Origin: Zizania palustris
Lineage: Eukaryota; Streptophyta; Magnoliopsida; Poales; Poaceae
Direction of reading: 5' to 3'
Length of the DNA: 64,000 nucleotides
Assembly (NCBI GenBank): GCA_019279435.1
Contig: JAAALK010000285.1
Span: forward strand, 24,894,371-24,958,370
Shown here: positions 10,223 to 21,641 of the stretch, piece after piece
Layout of the letters: every line of letters starts with the position of its first letter
How positions within the stretch are numbered: the stretch's first letter is position 1
The notes under the pieces: generated by a model
Database searches by the model: none
What the model was told of the DNA's origin: nothing
The model's input: only the letters and a program-made list of their open reading frames with translations
Position numbers and translations under genes: made by a program

Positions 10223-13200
10223 TGTGGATCATGGATTCAGGATGCTCTCACCACATGACGAGACATCGCAGGTGGTTCTCCAGTCTCTCTCCCCCGAGCT
10301 CCAAGGAATACATCACCTACGAGAACAGTGGTCAAGGGAAGGTACACTGCATTGGCTCAATTCGCATCTCTGACATTTATCTTTGAAGAATGTTGCTTTG
10401 GTTGGAAACTTGAACTTCAATTTGATTTCTATTTCGCAACTTCTTGAGTATGGTTTGGAGGTTCATTTTAAGAAGTGCATGTCTTTTGTGGTTGATTCTA
10501 GAGGGTCTTTGGTTTGCCAGATCTTACCCTTCGGTAAGGTTTTTCGGATTGACTTCTCTAGTTCTTTTGGCCCTTCTCCCTGTTTGATTGCTGGATCCTG
10601 CTCTGAGCACTAGAAGTGGCATAGGAGGTTAGGCCATTTGAGCTTTGATCTTCTAGTCAGATTGAGCTCTATGGACCTCATCCGAGGATTGCCCGAGCTT
10701 AAGATGGAGAAGGATCTAGTTTGCCATCCCTATCATCATGGGAAAATGGTTGCCGCTTCTCACTCCCCTATGACTCAGGTGATGACTTCGTACCCGGGAG
10801 AGATGTTATACATGTAAACTATTGGTCCAGCTCGGGTACGCTCAGTCGGTGGGAAGTGGTACGCACTTTTGATAGTTGACGATTTTTCTCGATTCTAATG
10901 GGTTTTCTTCTTGGAGTCTAAGGATGAGACTTTTCAGTTTGTTCATGACCTGATTTTGAAGCTGAAGAACGAGAACAATGGTCATATGCGAGCAGTTCAT
11001 TCTGACAACGGCTCTGAGTTCAAGAACTCTCAGTTCACCAGCTTCTGTAGTGATCAGGGTCTTGATCATCAGTTTTCTGCTCCTTACACTCCCCGCAGAA
11101 TGGTGTTGTGGAACGAAAGAACCGCACGCTAGTCGAGATGGCCAGGATGATGCTTGATGAGCATAGGACTCCTAGGTGCTTTTGGGCTGAAGCCATGAAC
11201 ACGGCTTGCTATCTGGCCAACCGCATTTTTCTTAGAGCTTACTTAGGTAAGACTTCATATGAGTTGCAGTTTGGCAGATAGGCCAAGGTGAGCCACTTGC
11301 GAGCATTTGGCTGCAAGTGCTTTGTGCTCAAGAAGGGAGGGCATTTTACAAGTTTGAGTCTCGTTGCTGGGATGGAGTTTTTCTTAGTTACGCTTTGCAT
11401 TCTCAAGGCTTCCGTGTTTGGAACCTCAACTCCCATCAGCTTGTCGAGACGTACGAGGTTTCTTTTGATGAGTCCTTGCCTTCATTGACTCCTTCTTTTG
11501 AGCTTTCTGGAGATGATGAGCTTGGACAGTCCATCTTCGAGGAAGATGATGATGCTCCAGCTGTTGATGAGGGTGGGCCTTCTGCACAGCCTGCAGACCC
11601 CACACCTTCTAAGACTTCGACTGAGGATGAGGATGAACCTCTAATCACTTCTTCCAGTTCGATCGAGCCCCCTCAATCGAGTCCAGAGGTGCCAGCTGCT
11701 GACTCTGGTGAGGTGACTTCAGATCACCTGAGATCCCAAGCAGTTCAGCGGGATCACCCCTCAGAGCTCATCATCGGTGATCTTTCTGAGAGAACTTTGC
11801 GCTCTTCTATTGACTCGCTTGCTGTGTTTACTGAGTCTACGTTTGTTGCATATTTTGATCCCAGAGACATTTCTCATGCTCTTTCTGATTCGAATTGGAT
11901 AAATGCCATGCAAGAAGAGCTTGAGAATTTTGTCCGCAATCGGGTTTGGACACTGGTTGAGACGCCACCTGGATGCAACCCCATAGGCACCAAGTGGGTG
12001 TTCAAAAACAAGCAAGGTGAAGATGGGGTTGTGGTGCGCAACAAAGCTCGGCTAGTTGCCCAGGGTTTTTGCCAGAAAGAGGGTATTGACTTTGAGGAGA
12101 CTTTCACCCCTGTTGCCCATCTTGAGTCCATTCGCATTCTTTTAGCTTTTGCCGCTTCGAAGGGTTTTAAGCTTTTTCAAATGGATTTCAAGAGTGCTTT
12201 TCTGAACGGGTACATAAAGGAGGAAGTCTATGTTAGGCAGCCCCCCGGTTTTGAGAACCCTAAGTTTCCTTGACATGTTTTTAAGCTGCAGAAAGCTTTA
12301 TACGGTCTGAATCAAGCCCCTAGGGCTTGGTATGACCGGTTGAAGCAGTTTTTGTTAGGGAAGGGCTTTGTGATGGTTCTATGGACAAAACTCTTTTCTT
12401 GCTCAAAGATGCCTCAGATTTCTTGATTGCTCAGATTTACGTGGATGATATTATTTTTGGTGGTTCTACTAATGCACTTGTGTCCAAGTTTTCTGAGCAG
12501 GTGCACAGTGAGTTTGAGATGAATCTCATGGGTGAGCTCAAGTAATTCCTAGAGCTCTAGATCAAGCAGACCAAGGACGGCATCTTCATCCACCAGAGTA
12601 AGTACACGCGGGACATGTTGAAGAAATTCGACTTTGGTGGAGAGCTGAAGCCTCAGATGACACCAATGGGTACATTTGGGGGTCTAGACAAGGACGAGAG
12701 TGACGTCAAGGTCAATGAGAGAGTATCGAGGGATGATCGGATTGCTGTTGTACTTGACAGCGACGAGGCCAAACATTCAGTTTGTCGTGGGACTGTGCTC
12801 GTTTCTAGTCTTCACCACGCGCGTCTCATCGGCAGGCTGTCAAGCGCATTTTCAGGTACCTTACCTATGCACCTGATCTAGGTCTTTATTATTCAGCATC
12901 ATCATCTCTTGATTTATCTGGCTTTTCGGACGCTGACTTTGGTAGGTGCCGGTTGGATCGCAAGTTGACCTCTGGTACTTGCCAGTTTCTTGGTTCTTCT
13001 CTTGTCTCTTGGTCTTCTCGAAAGCAGTCTAGAGTTGCGCTTTCTACCACTGAGGCTGAGTATGTAGCTGCTGCTAGGTGCTGCTCACAGTTGGTTTGGA
13101 TGATTTCCACATTGCGAGACTTTGGGTTGTTCTTTCCTACCAGAGTTCCTCTATTTTGTGACAACACCAGTGCGATTAGTGTAGGGAAAAACCCATGTCT

Positions 13201-13393
13201 CCATTCAAAAACCAAACACATTGATGTGCGCTTTCACTTTTTGAGGGATCAATATGAGAAAGGTGTCATTGACCTTGTTCTTATTGATACCCATCATCAG
13301 TTGGCTGACATTTTCACCAAACCCCTGGATCAGTATTCTTTTGAGCGTTTGCGAGGGGATTTGGGTGTTGTGTATCCTTTTAGGATATTTTGA
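10223..13393 (+). pseudogene. C1 copia pol (pre-integrase, integrase, RT, RNase H)
   Basis: A decayed copia polyprotein in the copia order. The protease end/pre-integrase starts at WIMDSGC (10228) with the HRRLGHLSFDLL finger near 10620-10660. Integrase (about 10800-11240) keeps HSDNGSEFKN, but the position of the first catalytic Asp reads as a stop near 10816, and a small deletion near 11095 shifts frame just before the VVERK catalytic Glu. RT (11317-12273 and on) has TKWVFKNKQGEDG, KARLVAQGF, FKSAFLNG and the YVDD box near 12440 in another frame. RNase H and the C-terminus (12953-13393) have SDADF, TEAEYVAAA, KTKHIDVRFHFLRD and ADIFTKPL. At least six stops or frameshifts are visible. It was split by G2 at 2708/10223. 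Confidence 0.9.
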
Positions 13394-14781
13394 GTCAGTT
13401 TTCTTTCATCTTTAATCTTTACTTGAGTCTCTTTGTGTGTGTTCATATCATGCATATTCACATATCACACTTTGAGCCTGCTTCTGTTATATTATTGATC
13501 TGCTTTACTTATTCTAGCTGGTACATGCTTTTGATTACTTGTCGATGATCATTCTTTGCTTCAGTTCACATGATATGTCTGATATCTGTCATATCCATGG
13601 CTTTTATGCTTTAAAATTGAAAAATGATCACCATTGCTTCTGGTAACTAGCATGTGTAGGTTGAGTGCTTTTGCTATCTGTTACATGCCTTGTAGCTATA
13701 TCCTTACTTAGATGTAGATATGCAACTTGGACATCTATATGCTTTAACATGGAAAATGTGCTATAAAATTGATAAAAAAACAGGAAAAATGAAAAATCCA
13801 TGCCTTTTTATGCATAATTTGAAAAGATCCAGGTGGGTTTGCTTTGTCGCATTGCATTGTTCTGGACTGCTTACCATAGTACTTTGGTATGAACTAGGAC
13901 AGTGTAATGTAAGCCAAGACCAATGTCTTAAGCTTCTGATGGTCCAGTTCTGGCCTAGGCTTGACTTAGTTGGTTACCATAAGGTTTGACATGCAAATAA
14001 CCCCTAGCAAAAATTAAAAAGGAAAAGAAAAAGCCTGAAATTAAAAATAACAAGTTTGCTAAAGCATTTTGTTCTAGACAATGCTTATCTTGGTAGATAT
14101 CAGTTAGCTTTTGCATCTCAAGTTTTACCTTGCTTGTCAACTAGAAAATGTGGTGATGTTTTTGTTTACAAAAATTGAAAAATGCTTGCTAATGACTTTC
14201 TTTAGATATCATTTATTGCACTGATCATGCCATGTATCTTAAATAGTATGTCTTTTGCTATACCTGCTAGATGTTGTAATTACAGTCAATCATATATGAG
14301 AAGCATGCTTTCTTCACTCCACCTACACCCCAGTTGCATTCATTGCATATTTTGAGGGGGAGCTGCATTTCAGGGGGAGTTTGTGTCTGTGTTTCTTTAG
14401 AGTGCATTTTAGTCTCGCTTGATGAGTCCAATTATCAACAAGGGGGAGAAATTTTGGGTTACTCGATCTTTTAGAAGAGTTTAGGGGGAGTTTTGGCTTT
14501 CTTTGGGATTTGTTACAGGGGGAGTTTTTAGCCTCTTTTGCTTTTACTCTTTGGATATCCTTGTTGATAATTTTGAGATTGCACTCGTTTTGAGCTTTGA
14601 TTTTTTGTTAACCATAATGACCACTTTCTTGCCTTTGTTCGGCTTTTGATCATTAGGGTTAAACTTTTATTTTTTTCTTTTCTGTTTTCTTGTGTTTTGG
14701 TTTCATGTTTCCACATGTTCTTGCAGGCACTGGAGAGCCGATGAAGAGAAGTGTTGACAATGCACTCATCAAGGGGGAGAT
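13394..14781 (+). other. C1 3' untranslated region with polypurine tracts
   Basis: Non-coding, AT-rich. It shares blocks with the 3' UTRs of the gag-only copia units (near 29150-29330 and 37150-37330) and of C3 (near 61080-61260), notably the CCAGGTGGGTTTG and CTTACCAT neighbourhoods. Several AGGGGGAG motifs occur between 14354 and 14525. The one at 14771-14781 directly abuts the LTR and is the likely plus-strand primer. Confidence 0.8.
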
Positions 14782-15450
14782 TGAGGAGCCATGTTGAAGA
14801 GCATGGGACTCATGGCTCTAGATGTGATGAGTGATTGTCAACGGAAGTCAAGAGGACATGAAGAGGAGAGAAGACATGTTGTGTCTGGGCCGGATGTGAC
14901 TCAGGTACATGGGCAGCGAGCGAATGTCGGGCAGAGGGGCCGCGAAGTCGGGCTGGCCCAATCTGGGTACATGGGCTAGGAGCAGTAGAGGATTCACTGG
15001 CCTGTTGAATGGGATTGACTCAGGTACACGGGTGGCGAGCGATTGCTGGGCTGAGGAAGCTGCGGAATCGAGCCGACCCAATCTGGGTACCCGGTGCAAA
15101 GACGGTGGACGCTTTGTCAGTTTCAGCGAAAACTGATGACTGCTGATCTCAGATCTGACCATTCTGAGGCGAAGCCGTAGCCGCTACGAAAGCTCCGCTT
15201 CAGGATAAGTCATCTATATTTAGGGAGTTTACTATTTTGCTTTTAGGCCCACAGTCTGTCAGTCGAGTCTGTAAAAATATCCTAAGGGCATTTTGGTCTT
15301 TTCCATTTTATTTCAGTGTCTGTAAAAACCGTAAGGGTCTTTTGGTATTTTTCCTAGGCTATTGGGCTGCCTATAAATAGAGCCCCAATCCCAAGGGTTA
15401 GGGTTACCCATTCTGTAATCACTTTACCAAAATCACAAAAGTTTGGGTCC
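14782..15450 (+). repeat. C1 3' LTR, first part
   Basis: Begins TGAGGAGCC after the tract AAGGGGGAGAT, matching the C3 LTR start TGAGAAACC. It contains a TATA box, ctataaatag, at 15371-15380, so the transcript start would lie near 15400. G1 inserted about 70 bp downstream of this TATA box, at 15450. The LTR resumes at 26959. Confidence 0.85.
15446..15450. other. Target-site duplication of G1, left copy (GGTCC)
   Basis: Five bases identical to 26954-26958. This pair fixes the borders of G1. Confidence 0.93.
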
Positions 15451-15946
15451 TGTTGGGGGAAAATATCTCATCTTCGGGGTTATTGCCAAAGCAACATGAA
15501 GACAGCCAACCAGTTCGAAGATTGTCCGAAGGTCATCTTCGAAGGTGGCTTGGAACCTGGTTCGAAGCCCGAAGGCAGGCTTTAATTCGAAGTATGTCTT
15601 CGAACCAAAGCCCTTCAAGATCTTTTCTGCCAGCTAAGATGGAAGACTTATCTTCTATCCTATTAGATTAGTCTTTTACCATTTTAGCCCTATTAAGGAA
15701 ACCGAATAGTTTCCTTAATGTCGGTTGTAATAGAGGGATAAATAGGTCTTTTCCTTAATGTTTAGGCCTATAAATACCCCCCATTTCACCCTGTAATAGG
15801 GACCGATGACAAGTGATTCAATACACACTTTCGAACTATTCTAAGCTATTATCCTTTCGGAGGCTTAGAACAGTTTGCTTCGCAAACATTTCGTTTGTCA
15901 GTTTCTTTTCTACAGAAACCTGTTAGCGTAATCTTTTACGCCAACA
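15451..15946 (+). repeat. 5' LTR of G1
   Basis: A 496-bp LTR, TGTTGGGGG ... CGCCAACA. The TATA box ctataaatac is at 15768-15777. The U3 region is rich in TTCGAAG words. By eye every compared base matches the 3' LTR at 26458-26953, including the 72-aa incidental ORF. Confidence 0.95.
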
Positions 15947-15948
15947 GT

Positions 15949-15966
15949 TGGCGCCGTCCGTGGGGA
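15949..15966 (+). promoter_or_regulatory. G1 primer-binding site (tRNA-Asp-like)
   Basis: TGGCGCCGTCCGTGGGGA, two bases after the 5' LTR. The first nine bases match the complement of a plant tRNA-Asp 3' end; the rest matches only partly. The same site is seen in G3, G4 and G6. Confidence 0.8.
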
Positions 15967-16008
15967 ACTTAGTCCAAAAAACTTCGTTCTCTACCAACCT
16001 CTTGCATC

Positions 16009-19000
16009 ATGCCTCCTAAGCGGAGCGCACCTCGCAATCCCACTCGGAGGTCCTCTCGGATCTCCGGAGAGATACCCTTCGACACAGTCGAAGTCGGAGG
16101 GTCTTCGACTATCCCTCCACCTCAAACTCCGCAAGGGGCTTCTATCCCTCGAGGATACGAAACCTCTCCACCAACCCCTTCCATACTCCGACCGCCCGGA
16201 GCCACTCTGCCACCCTCCATTCCGATTCGAACTGATCATACCAGCTCGCAAGACCCGGAAGGTCCTTCCGGAGGAGATGAAGATAGCCTTGGAGACATGG
16301 CCACTCAAATGGCCAATCTTCAAGCCGAGGTAGCGAGGTGGCGACAGGAGGCTGCGAACAGGCTTCGCCCTCAAGCCACCCCAGCTATCCCAGAAGTGCA
16401 CGAAGACGACGATCTTGATTATCCCGAAGCCCCGGAGAATGCTTCTTACGACAATGAATCTCCGTTGCATCCCGAGCTTCAGAAGGTTCGCTTCGATCCG
16501 AAGTTCAAAGCTTCGAAGCTTTGCAAGTATACCGGAGACGAAGATCCCAGTGAGTTTGCACGTTCTTATGCCCTAGCAATCGAGGCTAGTGGCGGAGACA
16601 GAGAAACTATGGCAAAGTGCTTCCCGTTAGCCCTTCAAGGAGTGGCGTTGAGATGGTTCTGGTCTTTAAAACCAGGATCAATCACGTCATGGTTACAGTT
16701 GAAGAAGAAGTTCATAAGTAACTTTCAGGGCACCTTCGTGCCCCCCATGTCGACAGGAAGCCTTTTCCAAGTGAAACAGCTCCCCGGAGAAACATTGAGG
16801 CAGTACTTCAAGCGCTTCGCTCACACGAAGTCGCAAATTCGGGGGCTGTCCACATCCTCAGTGGTTGATGCGGCTCGGGAAGGCGTCAGTCATAAAGGCC
16901 TTCTGGATAAATTGCATCGGAAGAGCATCACCACAGTATCACAGTTGATGTCGTACTTCGAGGAGTACTCGAAGTCAGAAGAAGGTTGGCTTCGGAGGAC
17001 TACTGCTACTTCGACAGTGTTGACAGAAGTTAAAGCAGAAGTGAAGACTTCGGCTCAGCCGCAAGAACTAGTCCCTGAAGTGCAACATGATAGAAGAAGA
17101 GGGCAAAAGCACCCTCGTTCTGAGGTCTTAAACATTGCACCCCCGCAGAAGTTTACACCAAGAGCTCCACAGTCTGCGGGGAACAAGTCCAGCGGCTGGA
17201 AGCCGCCAGGGAAAACGGCTGGCAAGGGCCAGACCCTTTTTTGCTGTATTCATGGAGAGAATCGAAGCCATGCAACTGACACCTGCAAGGCTATTCTTAC
17301 CCTTCGGGGAGAATACTTGGAGAGAACTTCGGGTCGAGGTAGTACCGACCGAAGTCCAGCAGCAGCAGTGCGCTCGGAGCCGGTCCAGGCTGTGGCGCGG
17401 ATAGAAAATTTTGATGCTGCAAGGCATCCTCCGGTGGCCAATGTTATGCCACCTCCGAAGCAAGAAGAAGGGCAAGATAGAGGGAAGAGAGTAGTTCTCC
17501 CTATCTCCGGAGGAGGTACCCTCGGAAGCATGTCCAAGAGACAGCGAAGAGAGTACGTTCGAGAAGTAGGCCACATTGGGACTTCGTCATCTGCAGCTGC
17601 AATGCCGGAGTGGTCTCATGTTCCAATATCTTTCTCTGCGGAGGATGCAGCTGGTATCAAGTTCCCGCATGCAGATCCATTGGTTATCACTGCTGATATT
17701 GCAGGAACAGAAGTCCGAAGGGTGCTAATTGACGGAGGTAGCTCGGCAGATATCATATTTGTGCAAGCCTTCGATCAGTTATGCATTTCCCGGAAGCATC
17801 TCCTCCCAGCGGCTCGTCCTCTGCAAGGCTTCGCAGGACCTCCGCTAGATGCACTTGGCCAGATAGGCCTGGAAGTAACCTTCGGAGAAGGTTTACTAGC
17901 CCGAACTGAGGAAGTTATCTTTGATGTGGTAGATGCCCCGTATGCTTATAATGTTATCTTTGGGCGAGGCATGTTGAATCAGTTCGGAGCTGTGGCGCAT
18001 CACAACTACTTGTGCATGAAGATGCCCACACAGTCAGGAGTTTTGACAATCTTCGGAGATCAAGCCATAGCTCGGAGGGCAGAATATGGTCATGGTCCTC
18101 CTCTTGATCCGAGGCAAGTAAACAGTGTCCAAGATAATGGAGAAATTTTTTCAGCCTCCTCCGAAGCTTCGAAAAAGTCATTTCCAAGACCAAGTCCCGA
18201 AGGAGAGATTGCAACGAAGGTCATTGTCAAAGATGGTAAAGAATACACTTTTCAATTTGGTAAAGATTTACCTCCCGAAGTTGCAACTTCCTTGGAAAAG
18301 GTCGTAGAAGAAAATTTGGATGTCTTCGCTTGGTCTGACGAAGATATCACCGGAGTCGATCGGGATATTATTGAGCACAGCTTGCTTGTAAACCCGAAGG
18401 CCCGGCCTGTTCGACAAGGGCTCCGGAAGATGTCCGCAGAGAGAGCTGCTCTAGCTAAGGACGAAGTTGAGAAACTGTTGAAGGCTGGGATTATCAGAGA
18501 AGTGGCCCATACAGAGTGGTTAGCCAATCCAGTCTTCGTCAGGAAGAAGTCCTCCGGAAAGTGGCGCATGTGCATTGATTTCACATCTTTGAATAAAGCG
18601 TGCCCACGTGACCCCTACCCCATGCCCCGAATTGATCAACTAGTTGACTCCACTGCAGGTTCGGAGTTACTAAGCTTCCTCGACGCGTATTCCGGTTATC
18701 ATCAAATATGGTTGAAGCGCGAAGATGAAATCAAGACGAGCTTTGTAACTCCTTCGGGAGTCTTCTGCTATGTAAGAATGCCATTCGGCCTAAGAAATGC
18801 CGGGGCTACTTTTTCAAGATTAGTTGCTAAGGCTCTAGGTCATCAATTAGGTCGCAATGTGGAGGCCTATATGGATGATATTGTAATAAAGAGTGCTTTA
18901 AAGCACCAGCATAGCCTAGACTTAGCAGAAACATTCAATAGCCTTCGGGCATGTGGGATCCGCCTTAACCCCGAAAAATGTATATTCGGAGCTAAGGCTG

Positions 19001-20826
19001 GAAAGTTGTTAGGGTACTTAGTTTCAAGCAGGGGAATTGAAGCTAGCCCTACTCAAATAACTGCGCTGCAGAAGATGGCTCCTCCGGAGAATTTAAAGCA
19101 AGTGCAAAAGCTGACTGGACGTCTGGCCGCACTTAGCAGGTTTTTATCAAGATCTGCGGAGAGGAGCTTGCCAATCTTTAAAGCTTTGAAAGGGTCCGAA
19201 GATTTTGCATGGACACCGGAGTGTCAGAAAAGCTTCGAAGATATTAAAGATTATCTCAGCAATCTTGCTACACTTACGGTGCCCATTGCGGACGAAACCC
19301 TACTTTTGTATCTTGCAGCCACAGGCTCGGCAGTCAGCGCAGTCCTTGTCAGAGAAGCTGATGTCAATGGGAAGTTGGTCCAAAATCCTGTCTATTTTGT
19401 ATCCGAAGCATTGTCAGGAGCGAAGACAAGATACTCCGAACTTGAGAAGTTCGTTTATGCTCTGATAATGGCTTCGAGGAAGCTAAGACATTATTTTTTG
19501 GCTCACAATGTAATTGTACCAACTTCGTATCCTTTAGGAGATATGCTCCGAAGCAAAGATTCCACTGGAAGAATTGGAAAGTGGGCAGTAGAACTAGCAC
19601 CCTTCGGCATATCTTTCCTAGCAAGGACAGCTATCAAGTCTCAAGTCCTAGCAGACTTCGTAGCAGAGTGGACTCCACCTACGAAGTTGACTCCGGAGAA
19701 ATCAGATGACGGAGTCTGGACTATTTACTCCGATGGGGCTTTTCAAGCATCCGGAGCAGGCATTGGGGCAGTATTAATTTCACCGTCAGGACAAAGAGCA
19801 ATGTACTCCGCAAGACTCAACTTTAAGTCTACCAATAATATAGCGGAGTACGAAGGAATATTATTGGGACTCCGGAAAGCACGTGCTCTAGGGGCTACAA
19901 GGATAATTATAAAGACAGATTCTCAGATAGTAGCAGGGCACGTAGACAAAAGCTTTCAAGTCCGACATCCACAGCTTGCAAAGTATTTGGAAGAAATTCG
20001 CAAGATTGAAGCACATTTCAAGGGTATTTCCATTCGGAGTATACCAAGAGCTGAAAACGTGCAAGCGGACATTTTAGCGAAGGCTGCTGCCGGAGCTGTG
20101 GATGTGCCTGACGAAGCTTTCTATGAAGAGCTCAATATACCTTCGGTGCCACAAGTTGCTTCTGCAGAGATTCTTTGCATCCCTAGTGCAGATTGGAAAG
20201 ATTCAATCATAGAACTCTTGCAAGGAGGAATGAATTTGCCCGAAGAGCCCCAATTGTCAAGATTAAAGCTCAGAGCAAGAAATTATCAGCTAATCAACGG
20301 TATATTATACAAGGCCGGAGTATGTTCCCCTCTACTCCGATGCATATCTCAAGCCGAAGGCCAAGAAATTCTTCGAGAAATTCACGAAGGCCTTTGTGGA
20401 AGTCATTTAGCCCCTAGAGCTCTGGCAGGAAAAACACTTCGCCAGGGGCTTTATTGGCCTACAATAACAGCTGATGCGGAGAGCTTAGTCCGCACTTGCC
20501 AAGGATGCCAGTGGATGGGTCGACGGAGCCATCGCCCACCAACAGCTCTTCAAGTCATTGCTCCGGTATGGCCTATGGCCAGATGGGGTATGGATCTAAT
20601 TGGTCCCTTTCCGTTAGCAAAGGGAAATCTGAAGTTCGCAGTGGTAGCTATTGAATATTTTTCTAAGTGGGTGGAAGCAGAGCCCTTAACAGCTATCACT
20701 TCGAATAATGTACAAAATTCTTCTGGAAGAACATTATTTGTCGGTTCGGAGTGCCTAGATATCTCACAGTTGATAATGGAACACAGTTCGACGCAGAACC
20801 CTTCAGGAAGTTTCGCGAAGACCTAG
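16009..20826 (+). CDS. G1 gag-pol polyprotein up to the integrase frameshift
   Basis: An ORF of 1605 codons starting at the first ATG, 62 nt after the LTR. Residues about 150-300 are the capsid-type gag domain (LRWFWSLKPGSI near 214). CCIHGENRSHATDTC at 412-426 is a non-canonical knuckle-like motif. The protease active site IDGGSS has D574-G-G. RT spans about 800-990, with MPFGLRNAGATF from 924 and the catalytic YMDD near 954-957. The usual RNase H spans about 1060-1190. A second, archaeal-type RNase H spans about 1236-1360 with D1242, E1280, D1304 and D1354. The integrase zinc finger is H1459, H1466, C1497 and C1500, and the first catalytic Asp is D1529. After about residue 1570 the frame is wrong: a one-base loss near 20718 shifts it, and the last 35 or so residues are nonsense. 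Everything upstream looks intact. Confidence 0.93.
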   Translation: MPPKRSAPRNPTRRSSRISGEIPFDTVEVGGSSTIPPPQTPQGASIPRGYETSPPTPSILRPPGATLPPSIPIRTDHTSSQDPEGPSGGDEDSLGDMATQMANLQAEVARWRQEAANRLRPQATPAIPEVHEDDDLDYPEAPENASYDNESPLHPELQKVRFDPKFKASKLCKYTGDEDPSEFARSYALAIEASGGDRETMAKCFPLALQGVALRWFWSLKPGSITSWLQLKKKFISNFQGTFVPPMSTGSLFQVKQLPGETLRQYFKRFAHTKSQIRGLSTSSVVDAAREGVSHKGLLDKLHRKSITTVSQLMSYFEEYSKSEEGWLRRTTATSTVLTEVKAEVKTSAQPQELVPEVQHDRRRGQKHPRSEVLNIAPPQKFTPRAPQSAGNKSSGWKPPGKTAGKGQTLFCCIHGENRSHATDTCKAILTLRGEYLERTSGRGSTDRSPAAAVRSEPVQAVARIENFDAARHPPVANVMPPPKQEEGQDRGKRVVLPISGGGTLGSMSKRQRREYVREVGHIGTSSSAAAMPEWSHVPISFSAEDAAGIKFPHADPLVITADIAGTEVRRVLIDGGSSADIIFVQAFDQLCISRKHLLPAARPLQGFAGPPLDALGQIGLEVTFGEGLLARTEEVIFDVVDAPYAYNVIFGRGMLNQFGAVAHHNYLCMKMPTQSGVLTIFGDQAIARRAEYGHGPPLDPRQVNSVQDNGEIFSASSEASKKSFPRPSPEGEIATKVIVKDGKEYTFQFGKDLPPEVATSLEKVVEENLDVFAWSDEDITGVDRDIIEHSLLVNPKARPVRQGLRKMSAERAALAKDEVEKLLKAGIIREVAHTEWLANPVFVRKKSSGKWRMCIDFTSLNKACPRDPYPMPRIDQLVDSTAGSELLSFLDAYSGYHQIWLKREDEIKTSFVTPSGVFCYVRMPFGLRNAGATFSRLVAKALGHQLGRNVEAYMDDIVIKSALKHQHSLDLAETFNSLRACGIRLNPEKCIFGAKAGKLLGYLVSSRGIEASPTQITALQKMAPPENLKQVQKLTGRLAALSRFLSRSAERSLPIFKALKGSEDFAWTPECQKSFEDIKDYLSNLATLTVPIADETLLLYLAATGSAVSAVLVREADVNGKLVQNPVYFVSEALSGAKTRYSELEKFVYALIMASRKLRHYFLAHNVIVPTSYPLGDMLRSKDSTGRIGKWAVELAPFGISFLARTAIKSQVLADFVAEWTPPTKLTPEKSDDGVWTIYSDGAFQASGAGIGAVLISPSGQRAMYSARLNFKSTNNIAEYEGILLGLRKARALGATRIIIKTDSQIVAGHVDKSFQVRHPQLAKYLEEIRKIEAHFKGISIRSIPRAENVQADILAKAAAGAVDVPDEAFYEELNIPSVPQVASAEILCIPSADWKDSIIELLQGGMNLPEEPQLSRLKLRARNYQLINGILYKAGVCSPLLRCISQAEGQEILREIHEGLCGSHLAPRALAGKTLRQGLYWPTITADAESLVRTCQGCQWMGRRSHRPPTALQVIAPVWPMARWGMDLIGPFPLAKGNLKFAVVAIEYFSKWVEAEPLTAITSNNVQNSSGRTLFVGSECLDISQLIMEHSSTQNPSGSFAKT

Positions 20827-21404
20827 GCATTCAACTATGTTTTGCTGCAGTGAGACATCCTCAGTCGAATGGAGCCGTTGAGCGAGCCAATGGAAATATC
20901 TTATCGGGGCTAAATCGAAGAATAGTAGGACTATCAAAGGGACTGTGGACCGAAGAGCTTCCGAAGATTCTGTGGTCCATTCGGACTACACAAACAAGGT
21001 CCACAGGTTTTACTCCGTTCAGACTGCTATTCGGAGATGAAGCTATGACTCCAACGGAGCTCAAAGGAGGATCATTTCGCAGCACCGAACCAGACATCGA
21101 AGAGGAAAGACAAGCTTCGTTAGATTTGTCAGAAGAGACAAGACTTCGAGCTGTAGCTAATTTATCAAAGTATCATCAGCAGACGAAGACTTGGTATGAC
21201 CCGAAGGTTAAGCTCAGCGAGTTAAGGCCGGGTCATCTTGTTCTACGAAGCATCATAGCACCAGGGAAGCTAGGCAATAAATGGGAAGGTCCATATCTAA
21301 TCGTCCGCTCGGGGCGCCCTGGTTCATTTAAATTAGCTAATTTAGAAGGTGAAGAATTAGCACACACTTGGCATGCGGAGCACCTAAAGCGATACTTCGC
21401 ATAA
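20719..21404 (+). pseudogene. G1 integrase, 3' part in the shifted frame
   Basis: The remainder of integrase is open in the next frame (ORF 20751-21404, 217 aa). It carries the second catalytic Asp (TVDNGTQF, D8 of the ORF) and the Glu (NGAVERAN, E44) with the correct 35-residue spacing, then GFTPFRLLFGDEA and a C-terminal region ending HLKRYFA. It overlaps the end of the upstream ORF. Comparison with the expected reading suggests loss of one T in the short run near 20717-20720. A programmed shift is unlikely because Tat elements read integrase in frame with RT. Confidence 0.88.
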
Positions 21405-21641
21405 GGGCTCCTTGTAATTCGCTTGTAATCACCTCTAAATTAATAAAGCATACACCCTGTGGTTTAACCTTCCCCTTGACACTCCTAGTCTCCCGAGCGG
21501 ACGCGCTGGGACGGAAGTCGATCGAGAGGGAAGTGTTATCAAGCTGGGAGGTATTTCCGGACTTCGTACCCATAAAGTCGAAGCCTCCGGCGTGGTGGCT
21601 GAAATCCATCCGGAGCCCAAGCTAATACCTTGTAGGCATCC
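21405..21641 (+). other. G1 post-pol spacer
   Basis: Non-coding stretch between the end of integrase and the tandem repeats. It contains AATAAAG near 21441, a possible poly(A)-type signal. I see nothing else in it. Confidence 0.6.

Noticed and set aside
20700..20830. Programmed frameshift in G1 integrase
   Set aside because: The shift falls inside the integrase catalytic core, not at a domain border. No slippery site with a downstream structure is evident, and a single-base loss explains it.
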